Source of the DNA: Combretum micranthum
Taxonomy: Eukaryota > Streptophyta > Magnoliopsida > Myrtales > Combretaceae
Direction of reading: 5' to 3'
Assembly (NCBI GenBank): GCA_024138025.1
Contig: JAMXBD010000632.1
Span: 558,001 to 622,000 of the forward strand
DNA length: 64,000 nt
A program made the position numbers and the translations under genes. The notes beneath the pieces are model-generated. The model was given only the letters and a program-made list of their open reading frames with translations, was not told the DNA's origin and searched no databases. Below are positions 22,448 through 32,771 of this stretch, one piece after another (the stretch's first letter is position 1; each line of letters begins with the position of its first letter).

Positions 22448-23337
22448 TAGAGCTGTGCATGCTGGGCGAGTTATGCGGGCTAGTCCGTATAAATCGCAAA
22501 AAAAATGTGGGTTGGGCTAAAAATTTTAGCCCGTTTAATGTGCGAGCTAAAATGGCCCGTCCCACATAACCAGCTGGTTGAAACAAGCCAACCTGCTGCG
22601 GTTGGGTTGGCCCACGAACCCACACCAAAAAAACTTAAAAAAAAAAAGAAATAAGTACAAATCTTATAAATAAAAAAAAACCTACTACATTACCTTCTTT
22701 ATTTTCTCTTTATTTTACTTTTCTATTATTTAATTGTTAAATGTTGATTATGTAATTTTTATTGGTATTATGTTTTAAACTTTTAACTTTTATGTTTATT
22801 ATATCCATAGTCCTTTTATCAATACTTTTTCATTTATATTTATTAGATATTTAGATGGTTCTATTTAAAATAAGCAACACAATTTTAATTGATAATTTCC
22901 ATGATGTATTTTTCCTTGCCATGGCAAAAAAAAAAAAAAAATGGAATGGATTCTAATTTCTATTAGTTAACATAAATCAATTTACGTTGAGATAGAAAAT
23001 TTTAAAATAGCAGTCTACAATTTTTCATGCAAGATTATCATATAAGATTAGTATATAGGTAATTTGTGAAATAAAAAGAAATATATTTTACATTTAAATT
23101 ATTAAAAATTTAAATTTAAATTAGAATTCTTTTAAATTTTTTCAACAAAAAAAATATATTGGCGGATTCACGGGCCAGCCCGCATAACCCACCTACTCGC
23201 ACCGGGTGGATTGGGCTAAAATTTTTTACCCTCATAGCAATGCGATCTAAACGAAGTAGCTCGCATAATCTGCGGGCTGAAGCGGAGCAAGACCGAGCGA
23301 GACGGGTTGGCCCACATAATCCGTTTGCATATCTCTA
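22448..23337. mobile_element. non-autonomous hAT-like element
   Basis: The left end TAGAGCTGTGCATG and right end TTTGCATATCTCTA are inverted (reverse complement TAGAGATATGCAAA). The 8-bp flanks GTCCCTTT (22440-22447) and ATCCTTTT (23338-23345) agree at six of eight positions, consistent with an old hAT target duplication. Both ends are rich in GGGCTAAAA/GGCCCAC motifs and the middle is AT-rich. The minus-strand frame at 22413-22628 spans the left end and is not a gene. Confidence 0.65.
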
Positions 23338-23345
23338 ATCCTTTT

Positions 23346-23949
23346 CTCAAATCTTAGAAACCGACCTTTCACATATAAAATATTTGTAATTAAAAAAATA
23401 TATTAGGTAGCTTGGGGGCCCACATACTTCCTCGTTTCCTTTGGTACTTTCTCCGTCTACAGTGTCTTCTCTGCAATGTTCGGAGCCCCTAGCCTTTTTG
23501 GATGCTTGTTTTCTCATTGCTATCTGCATCTATATCGGATCCGCATCTAATCAGCTTTTATACTATAGTGGTTTGCAAATAGGTGTTTGAGAAGCTATCA
23601 AATTTGTATTTGTTTAGTTTCTGCTTCTAACTTAGTATTCGGATAAGCTGTTTGATTTGTTTCTGATTTGTTTCAATCTTGTTTTTGCCATTATTATTGT
23701 AATTAATAATATTTTTTTGTAATCATTAATTTTTTTTTTATTAACATTTCAATTATTATTTCCTTTTTGTTTATTATTAATATATTACCCTTATTATTGT
23801 CTTTGCTATTATTAATATTTCAACCATTTTGTTTATTATTTAATATTTTAATATTTATTTTTAATTTTATATGACACGCCAGTACTAAAAATGCATACCC
23901 TGCATGGCCTTTCACTTGAATTGTTCCTAATTATCATTCAAGTATTGGG
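23346..23949. other. no recognisable gene
   Basis: AT-rich with many ATTATT/TTAATATT stretches (23690-23870). No coding or terminal-repeat signal. Confidence 0.5.
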
Positions 23950-24578
23950 ATGTCATCGTATGAAGCAATCCCCACTGTTTTGGGATAATTTGGACAAAAT
24001 AGTTGTTGAACCAGAATTAATACGAGAAACAATTGACAAAGTAGCAATAATAAAATGAAAGATGAAAGAGGTGCAAGACCAACAAAAGAGTTGGGCATAC
24101 CCGAAAAAGAGGGAATTGGAATTCAAAGGAGACCATGTGTACCTTAAAGTAAGTCCAATTACAAGTCTCCCTCATGGTCAGACATAAGGAAAATTGAGTC
24201 CTAGGTATTAGACCTTTAGAAATTTTGGAATGAGTTGGAGACTTACATATCGTCTGGTGTTACCACCCAGCCTTTCTGGATTGCATAATGTGTTTCATGT
24301 ATCAGTTTTAAGGAAATATATACCAAATCCAGATAAAGTGGTTGAACTAGAATCGATTACACTAAAGGAGAACTTGATATATGAGAAACACGTTATCCAA
24401 ATATTAGATAGCAATGCACATACTCTTAGGAGCAAGAAGATTCGCTATGTCAAAGTTTTATGGGATCCCTGAATAGAGGAAAGTGACTTGGGAATTGGAA
24501 GACAAACTCCGAAAGAACTATCCTCACCTTTTTGAGAATTCAGGTATGTATCAAACTTTGAGGACAAAGCTTATTTTA
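23950..24578 (+). pseudogene. Ty3/gypsy chromovirus pol, 3' end (integrase C-terminus and chromodomain region)
   Basis: The last part of a gypsy polyprotein, which encodes the enzymes that copy and insert the element. In consecutive frames it reads VVEPELIRETIDKVA (near 24005), ELEFKGDHVYLKVSP (24110-24155), YRLVLPPSLSGLHNVFHVSV and LRKYIPNPDKVVELE (24245-24350), and then SKKIRYVKVLWDP before a stop at 24470, with a remnant EVTWELEDKL after it. The order integrase tail, HNVFHVS block, chromodomain-like end is that of plant chromoviruses. Two stops and a shift show it is dead. All upstream pol is missing, so the element is 5' truncated near 23950. The polypurine tract and LTR follow at once. 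Confidence 0.85.
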
Positions 24579-24579
24579 A

Positions 24580-27500
24580 GGGGAGGAGGATGTAATCCTA
24601 AAAAATGTTCACAATAGTATAAAACAAAAGAATGATAAATGTGTAGTAGATGGTGAATTAGTAAACTAACAAAAACCTTAGAATGAATCTATGAGTAAAT
24701 ACGAGCTTACTGGTAGCTCTAGATCTGAATAGAAATTTATAATCTTTAATACATACCAAAGACAAGATTTTGTAACTTGAGCCAATAACTCAAGTTAGAA
24801 GCAGCCCTAGATTTCAAATATAATAAAAGACGATCTATTTATAGAACCTGTTAGTTATCAAACAATAATTAAAAGATGAATCGTTAGGGTTATAAATACA
24901 CTATATGAATGAAAATAGATCCATAACTAACAATCTAGATTTGATTTGGATTGCACCATTATTCTAGTTAGAAAATTTTGAGCCTAGGGACTAGAACCCT
25001 AATTTGACCTATCGGGCCTAGAAAGCCCTAACCATGTAAGATAAAACTCTAAAAATACTCAATCGCTTAAAATTTAAACTCAAGATTTGAACTCAAAGAT
25101 AATCTAAAATATTATAGAGGCTTTAGGTGAACTTTTAGAGATAAAACCTTTATATAACTGATATATTTAGACGTGTAAGGCTATGTAAAAACCTAGATAT
25201 TTTAAATATAAGTATAATAAAAATTTAGATATGTAAATTACGGTAAAAACTTGATCAAGAAAGACCGGCCATGCTTCTTGCTTTGGGTCACCACCACTTG
25301 CTTCCTATAGTTTGTAACAAGTTGACAAATTTTAGTCAAATTGAAAATAACACATAGCCAATCATCAACCTCCAAATACTCTAATCATTAAATGAATTTG
25401 TGATGACTCAAATCGGCTTGACAAAGCCAGCACCTCATCCCTAATGCACTAAGACACACACAAAAATGTAAAAATAAATTTAACCTATTTGAAAACCAAT
25501 TTCTTACTTCAGAATCATGGTGTATTCCATAAGAGCACACTAAGTTAATAAGCTTTGACAAGTTGACTAACTAACATCCAATTAAAATCAACTAAACAAA
25601 TGACTAAGTAACAAATTGTTGACTTAGTTTCTCAAGCTCAAAGTTGGTTCCATGAAGTCGCTTAAGCTGACACACAACAACTTGTACAAGATTGGCCCAA
25701 TTTGCCGTATAAAGCATAGCCATAGCTTATACCTGTCAACATCATACTCTAAAAATAAATAGAATTTAAAGACAATATACAAATGCCATAAATCTCACAA
25801 GTCCAAACCGTAGTAGTCATTTTCCTCCCAAAATAATATATGACAAAATAAATAAACCCCTTTCCCCACAAAACCCAACTGTAACCTACATCAAAAGTAG
25901 AATAAAATACAAAACAAATTCAACACTTTAAAGACCCCACTTTCAACCATGAACCTCAATTGAAAGACCTAACAATACACATCAAATTTAGACAAGAATC
26001 CTTAGAACTCCATTAAAATTGCACATGAAGTAATAGCAAGTTTAAAGGTAAGTATTGTCCTTAACATGTCACTTTGTATATAGAATTCAATAACTTATTC
26101 TCTACTACCAAATGTAGGTCACGGTCCATATAACAAGGGAGATTTATCATTTTCTTCTCTAGCCAAATAAGGTAAGCTTCAAACTATCTTAAAGACTATA
26201 TTATGTATAATATATATGACTACCAACTAGGAAAAATCAATGCATGAAGCAGACTAGGGAATCCTATGTATACGATTATTGTATGAGTATGTGGATATCT
26301 ATTGTCAAATTTGAGTCACTCCTAATCTATGCTAGGAATATATCGCATTTAATGTTGAATATCATAGAAAAACTAACAAGTGCAATAGGGACAAGGAACT
26401 CTAAGATTTGGTCCATGTAGGAAATAGATCCTACAATGCATGTAGTATAATAAAACTAATCTAATATTTGATAAAATGCATCAATGACAAGGTTTATGAA
26501 ATGAAAGTTAGCAAAAAGGAACCCTAAAAATACCTATGGAAGTGTCAATCCTATAATTATAACATGAATTATACCATAACTAAAGAAAATTATAAAACAT
26601 TTCTTCACATCCGTCAACACAAGCGTGCAAACCAATTAGGTAGAAAACAGAGGTTCATCCTTTCCTTCACACAGCCCATGCAACCCCCTGTGCAAACCCT
26701 AAACCCCATTTTCTCTTCTTATCCAATACAAAATAAAACCTTTAGGACTATATCTTATATATCACGATCCTAAATACATATAAAAAGAGAATTTAAGTTT
26801 AATATACATTTGAAACCTATTTAGCCCCATGAACACATAAAAATTATAAATAGAAATAAAAATGAGAAAGAGACAAAAATCCAAGAGTATTCGACCTTAT
26901 AAGAATTCCTAAGAACAAAACATGTTTAGATATACAATGAAACCTATATAAGCTCATAGACATGGTAGAAAGGTAAATAAATGAATAAACTATAGAATGT
27001 GACCTAAACGATAAGAATTTCAATTTATAACTAGAGATAAGGTTGACAAATGAAGTAGCAATAAATAAAATTTCACTATCAACATGGGCACTAAATAATG
27101 TAGAACCAAAATAAGATTATACAAGAAAATCTAATAAAATCACCCTAAGCATAAATATAAATATCAATTAAAATCAAGAGAAACAAAATGAAAATAATAC
27201 TAAATAATAAGTAGCTATTACGATAGGGATTATTAGATTAAAACACCTATACAACTAATAAAAGTTATATAAAAGAGCCATTAATGAAAGCTATAAATTC
27301 TCTTTGACTTGGAGATTCAAACTATTTTTTTAACAACTTTTGAGAGCTTTTATTTACAAACAAACAGGCAAATTTTCATACTTAATTTTTGTTCTCTCAT
27401 TCATTATTTGCAAATTTTTAAGAGAGAGAAAATCTTTCTAGAGCTCTATTCCAATATCTATATATCTTTAAGAGACCCTCTAGTGTGTGAAGGAAATATT

Positions 27501-28993
27501 CTATTTCCTAAAGTGGTGTAAGCTATGTATTGCCCCTCTTGAACGCAATTTTTATGGTGATAAATAAATTGGTTGTTAAGTCCTCATTTGGAGTCATTTG
27601 TGGACCGTGGAGAGTAGGAAGTGGGTAAAACTCCACTTTATATCTTCATTATTTTTCTCTTTCCCTAATTGTTTGTGCTTATTAAATCAAACACTCAATT
27701 CAATAACCCCAAACAACAACCCCCCCCCTCCTCCCCCTTCTCTCAAGTATCCTTGTGTATTTTCAATTACATTGCTTGTGCTTGTAGTCTAGTAACATAT
27801 GCAATGCAAAGATAATAATGAAGTGATTGTGAACACATGTGGATACTATATGTTATGTGTGGTGTATGGATGTTTTGCCAAACTATTCTAATGAAAGTGA
27901 CAACGGACTTACTGATGATTTGGATGTATATAGCATGTTGAAAGTTTGTATTATGTGACATCACCTTGAATTTGACTAAAAACTATTGGTACTATAAATG
28001 AAATAGTCATGCATTGCACAACTTGCATAAACTGCATAAAATAAGTGTGACAATCTACTACATTCTAGTATTTTGGTTCTTTTGTAATGCTCAGTATATA
28101 AATGACATATAAATACAAGGTTACTTTTGTTCCTTCAGTTCTATAGGAACTACTGGCAAGTGAAGAACACCATCTATGGTATCGATATGAGAGGACTAAC
28201 ACTTAGTGAAGTTTCTAAGGCATGAAATAAGAAATGGGTATTAAAATACCATAAAAACAAAAGAGATAATTAATATAAGTGTTGTTGTCATTCTTTATGT
28301 TTAGTTTTTCCTAGATAGGTGGGTCATTGTGTAATGGTTCCTTCAACCCCGATGAGAGGGTGTAAATCCATCATGTTTGGATTCCAAATTATCCAACCTT
28401 ATATTTAAGCATATGTTTTAAAGCTAAAAGGATTACGGCTTAAATGGGATAGTATTATCTAAGGCTGTTTGACTAGCTTTTTCTAGTAGATATAGACACT
28501 TTTTTCAAATTTTTTTTCAATAAATTTTTTATTAAAAAATAAATACAAATAAAAAAATTGGCAATTCTCATGAAAAGATAAAATATAGATACAAATCGAA
28601 CATTTACACATATTATTTTGATATAAATACAGATACAGGTAAAAATAGATCATCCATACAGACCCCTAGTGATATATGTTAGATTATGTTTGAACATCAT
28701 TTTATATATTTTGAGAACTTCACTTATAAGTTATGGTTTGTAATAATTTATTACTCAGACGGATCTTTAGAAAGTTCTATTATGTTGTTGTATCTTATAT
28801 GTGTTCATCATTCTTATCATGTAATAAAAAAGATCATGTTTATTTAATTAAGTCATCTTCCAAGGTAAAACTAGCACTAATAGGCATATGTGATTCTTTC
28901 TGATTTATTCAGCCTTTCTAAATATATGTTTTTAGATATCAAAGAGTATCATAACATGTCTATTACTACTAGGATATCCTTGGGGGCGTGACA
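24580..28993 (+). repeat. gypsy 3' LTR and associated LTR-derived DNA
   Basis: The tract AAGGGGAGGAGGA (24580-24591) precedes the LTR start TGTAATCCTAAAAAATG (24592). Donor-like sites AAAG|GTAAGT (26047/26048) and AAG|GTAAGC (26171/26172) are present. A TATA-like TATATAAAAGAG lies near 27267. A candidate end complementary to the start, AAAAGGATTACG, is at 28427-28438, and another LTR-like end, TTGGGGGCGTGACA, is at 28980-28993, so more than one LTR may be present. The segment GACCGTGGAGAGTAGG...AAACTCCAC near 27602-27638 is of the kind found in LTR U5 regions. No gene inside; short frames are ignored. Confidence 0.6.
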
Positions 28994-30850
28994 ATAATGA
29001 AGAATAATATGACCAATTTATGATTGTATGATGATTTAATATTAAATGAGGATATAGTTGATGAATTTACACTTGTTTATAAATTGTGAATGTTTAAAGG
29101 AATTACTACTTGAGTATGAAGTTCTAGCTTTGGAGGACATGGTGGAATTTTGGAGAGATATCATGTTATTGATAATAAACCATTTGTAGAGTGCATATTT
29201 AACCTTAATTTATCAAGTTTCCTATGGCTAGTTCGATAAGGAAGTTATGAAGTTTGGTTTATGACATGTTTATTGAGCATGAGATTAGTTGATAAGTTGA
29301 TTATATACGTAAATTTTATATTTAGGTGATAGCATGTTCTATACATATTTCACTCATTCTACACATTCTAATAGTTAAATATGGATAGGCTAGACTCTAA
29401 GGTTCTTTGTGATTAATTAGAAGAAATTATAAGGAGAGATGATCATAATGACTATAATATGAATAGGATTTTTAAATGAATTATAACCTAGTAATTAAAA
29501 TAAGGACCTAATAGTAATAAGAGCATGAAATAAATGAATCTAGGATATAAAGGACTTGGTTTTACTATTAGTGATCTTAGGTCACTAACTCTTAACTATA
29601 TAAAAGTTGGTTAACCCAAAAATATATCAATAATGAGTTAGTATAGCCAAATCCATAAGCCAATTCAAGGCTATATAATCAATTTGACAACTCAATTTAA
29701 TAAAATAATGACTTAGAAAACCTAAGAAATTCCAACAATTGGACATAATGTGCACAAATGAGTCGAGTTGTCAACTAGAATCCATGAATTGGTGGACTCT
29801 AGCCCAACTAATTCAAAGAATGAGAATAAAAAAGATAAAATGGTTAAACTACTTGAATCATTGTCTTATTACGAACTTTTGACTCATGAATAGTTAACAC
29901 CTACCAAGCTTGGAAAAAGGGAAAAAGGTTATTTATTGATTAGCAGATATGAAGTAAATGTGTATTGTTTGCTAGGATAGAATCTAATAACAGGACTAAT
30001 ACTTAAACATGACCTAACTGTTTGTTTGTTGTTTCTTTGTTGCTTACTCCACAAAATAGCACCTCAGACTAGGTTGCAAGCCTGATGACAATTTCGAAAA
30101 GATGCAGCAATTTAGGCGCTTAGACTCCAATTAAGTACGTGCTTAGGTTCAACAAGTAGTCGATGGGGGAATTTGTAAGAACAGGTGGTTAGCTAGGAGC
30201 ATGTATAAAGCATTGTAATGGACCATGCCCATTTATGGCAGTCTGTAAGAAAATGAACCAGATAAGACTATTTCTTTTATTTTTCTTTTTTGATAAGTTC
30301 TAGAGGCATGTCAGTCCCCCTTCCTCTATACATGATATGAGGAGTGACGCCCTTGGTTCCCTGTTGTTTGATGGGAGTTATGAGTACTTTTTGTGCGTAT
30401 TTGGTGTTTCTAGGATGCTGGAAATACTTGCTTGTGGACTTTTCACCAAATAACTTAATTTGTGGATGTTGCATTAGAATAGATATATGTAATATGCATG
30501 TAAGTGATTATTTACTGCGTATCAGGCTCCGCCGCTCATTCTTTAACATTTCAGGTATAGATAATGACCTATATGTAGTCATATGATTTGGTGCGTTTTG
30601 GAGATGACGAACAAGAAGGTAGAATCAACTAGATGGCGCTACCTTTAATATGTGAGTATGAGATATTGGAAAAAAAATTATTAAATACTTTATACATTAT
30701 TGGATTACTATAATTAATAATCCATAACTCCTCTTACTTGTTTTGGGCCTCAGGACAAAATCTTTTATTTTTGGCATGCGATTCAATATTGTACGACTTT
30801 TGCTAAATAGCATCTTCTTAATGCACTTGTCGTGTTAAATTATGAATCAT
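28994..30850 (+). repeat. gypsy LTR (LTR2), same family as LTR1
   Basis: 29880-30800 matches LTR1 7960-8890 by eye: CATGAATAGTTA...AGCTTGGAAA, AAGTAGTCGATGGG, AGCTAGGAGCATGTAT, AAGACTATTTC, AGGATGCTG...TTGTGGACTTT and GTTGCATTAGA. The box GCTCATT...TTTCAG|GTATAG is at 30534-30558. The left end is unclear; it probably lacks part of U3. Frames at 30277-30474 and 30344-30586 fall in this LTR and are not genes. Confidence 0.65.
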
Positions 30851-31049
30851 ATTCCTTACATGGGATTTAACATTTGCAATTTAGTAATTAAAATTATTTA
30901 TTTTGTATTTAGGTAATCTCTTAAAAAAAATTGTACACGTGTTTTACCCATAGCACTCATCCTCATTGGTGAGTTTGATTTTTTTTTTTTTTTTAATTTC
31001 CTCTTTAAACCGGGGCCATTCAAGTGTGGGCAGCTTACAGATTTTATTA

Positions 31050-31216
31050 AATAGATTTTCGCCTCCCTTTCCGACCCCATGACTTAAACTTGCCCTTAAA
31101 TAAATTTTTGCCTCCCTTGACTTAAAACTAATGCTTAAATAGATTTTTGCCTTGCTTGACTTAAACGAGGGCTTATATAGATTTTTGCCTCCCTTGACCT
31201 AAACTAGCGCTTAGAT
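31050..31216. repeat. minisatellite, about 42-bp unit, four copies
   Basis: The unit is roughly TAGATTTTTGCCTCCCTTGA then CTTAAACTAGCGCTTAAA. Four copies follow each other, the first carrying an extra 10-15 bp (TTTCCGACCCCA). No coding potential. Confidence 0.85.
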
Positions 31217-31364
31217 GATAATAAAACTTGCGCGAAAGTTCCTATGACACGCCTGACCCCTTGAGAATTCCTTACTCACCTTTGAATCCGACACCAGTCG
31301 GTTGTAACGTGTTCTCAAAACCTTGAGAATTTCATGCTCAAGTCATTGCAGCAGTGGGAGAAAA
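31217..31364. other. short unassigned spacer
   Basis: Slightly GC-richer DNA with CCTTGAGAATT repeated at 31259 and 31320. No gene. Confidence 0.4.
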
Positions 31365-31990
31365 ACCATCCAAACCAAATCACTCCATAATTAAATCAAA
31401 TCAAACTGTGATTATAAATTTTTTTAAATAATTTAGTTTTAAAAAATATCTAATCTAAATTAATCTTAAATTATGGTTGGTTTGGAGAAATAAACCAAAT
31501 CAAACCAAACCGTTTCAGAAAAATATAATAATATTTAATAAGTAACTATACTTTGGTTTTGTGATTGGTTAAAAGTTGTATATATTTTTATGATTTTGTT
31601 GTGATATTTATTATATGATGAAGATTAATTAGTATCAACTTTTATATTTTTAAAATTGTTTTTTAGGTTCATAATATATATTCTTTGTTGGTGACATAAT
31701 ATTGTTCTTTTTAATAGTTTTAACTATATTGAGTATGAGATTTGTCTATTTAGTTATAACTATTATTATTTTGCCAGCCAATCACTTTTATTCGTGGATG
31801 ACTTTTGCTGATAGATGATTATTTATTTTGTAACTATACTAAGTATGAAATTTTGTTTAATTCATTTATTTAGTTATAATTCTTATTATGTATTAATCGT
31901 CCAACATATTTTGTCAACGAATCACTTCTGGGAATGACTTTTGTTTGTGAGCTTGTTGGTATATGGTAAATCACAAATTGACGGCTTTTA
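31365..31990. mobile_element. dispersed non-coding repeat, copy 1
   Basis: Begins with CCAAACCAAATC-type motifs and contains GGTTTGGAGAAATAAACCAAA. 31780-31920 matches the reverse complement of 49740-49900 (CGAATAAAATGATTCGCTGA and TTAATACATAATAA shared), so this and 49380-50340 are inverted copies of one non-autonomous element. Superfamily not determined. Confidence 0.55.
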
Positions 31991-32121
31991 GTACCATTAT
32001 TAATAATGTATTTTTTCCGTTTAATTGGTGAAACAATTAAAAAAATTGATAAAGCATTTTTAACCACAATTCATAGTCCCCGATGTTTGGCATGCTTACT
32101 TGTCCCCGTCTCTGGTATCCT

Positions 32122-32198
32122 AGATTCCAACCATGTCCATGAACATCTAATAATATTATCAATCCAATTATATCGCCCTTTCAAAGTTAAAAACTAGG
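32122..32198 (+). pseudogene. membrane-protein family, copy C fragment 1
   Basis: GATTCCAACCATGTCCATGA...TCAATCCAATTATATC...CTTTCAAAG matches 20155-20228 of copy A. In frame it reads DSNHVHEHLIILSIQ ending PFKVKN-stop, against DSNHTHE...NPIMPPFQSKN in A. Only this linker part is left; the hydrophobic half that should follow is gone. Confidence 0.6.
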
Positions 32199-32360
32199 TG
32201 AAGCAGATTCGGGTGTCGTTTATTTTTGGCTTAATATTTTATCGTACCGTCCTTTTTCTCTGATATTTTTTTCCATCAGTCCTAGGTTCCATACTTTTTC
32301 ATTTTTTCTCCTGGTGGAGGATCTCTTATAAATCACTAGCTAACCATTGCCATATTCACG

Positions 32361-32585
32361 TCGCTCGCTTCTTGCAGCATTTCAACAATCCACTTCGCTT
32401 ACTCTCATCTGTAAATCTGCTTGTATATATAGAGGTTAGAATCTCGGCCAACGAGACATGACCATGCTGGTGAGAGCTGCATTAACCCAAGTGTATTGTT
32501 GTTTGATCTTAACTATCAAATGCTTCTCAAATTAGCTCAAGACACTATCAAACTTTGAGGAGGGTACGCTTCCAATAGAAGTAGT
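32361..32585 (+). pseudogene. membrane-protein family, copy C fragment 2 (leader and N-terminus)
   Basis: TTCTTGCAGCATTTC...GTATATATAGAG and AGAATCTCGGCCAACGAGAC match the leader of copy A (19770-19880). ATG (32459-32461) stands where A has ATA, followed by VRAALTQVYCCLILTIKCF and a stop, compared with VRAALSQLYCGLKSSI in A. It lies downstream of fragment 1 although it matches an earlier part of A, so at least two copies or a rearrangement are involved. Confidence 0.6.
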
Positions 32586-32612
32586 ACCTAACTTAAGCAA
32601 CCCCAATCATTG

Positions 32613-32771
32613 TGTTGGGTGTAAATTAAATTTGATATTGGAGCTCAATCATATAAACAAAAAAGATGAAAATGAAACGGAGTATATCCCATATATGTTG
32701 AAAATTGATACATGAAGGCTTCATTCACCGCCTTAGTGTATTGATAAAATTGCAAGTTATATATTTTAACA
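32613..32771 (-). repeat. probable copia 3' LTR remnant
   Basis: On the minus strand, AAGAAGGGT is followed by TGTTAAAATATATAAC at 32771, as expected for an LTR start after the polyprotein end. The other end (TGTTGGGTGTAAA on plus at 32613) is a guess. No second LTR of this element is present. Confidence 0.35.
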
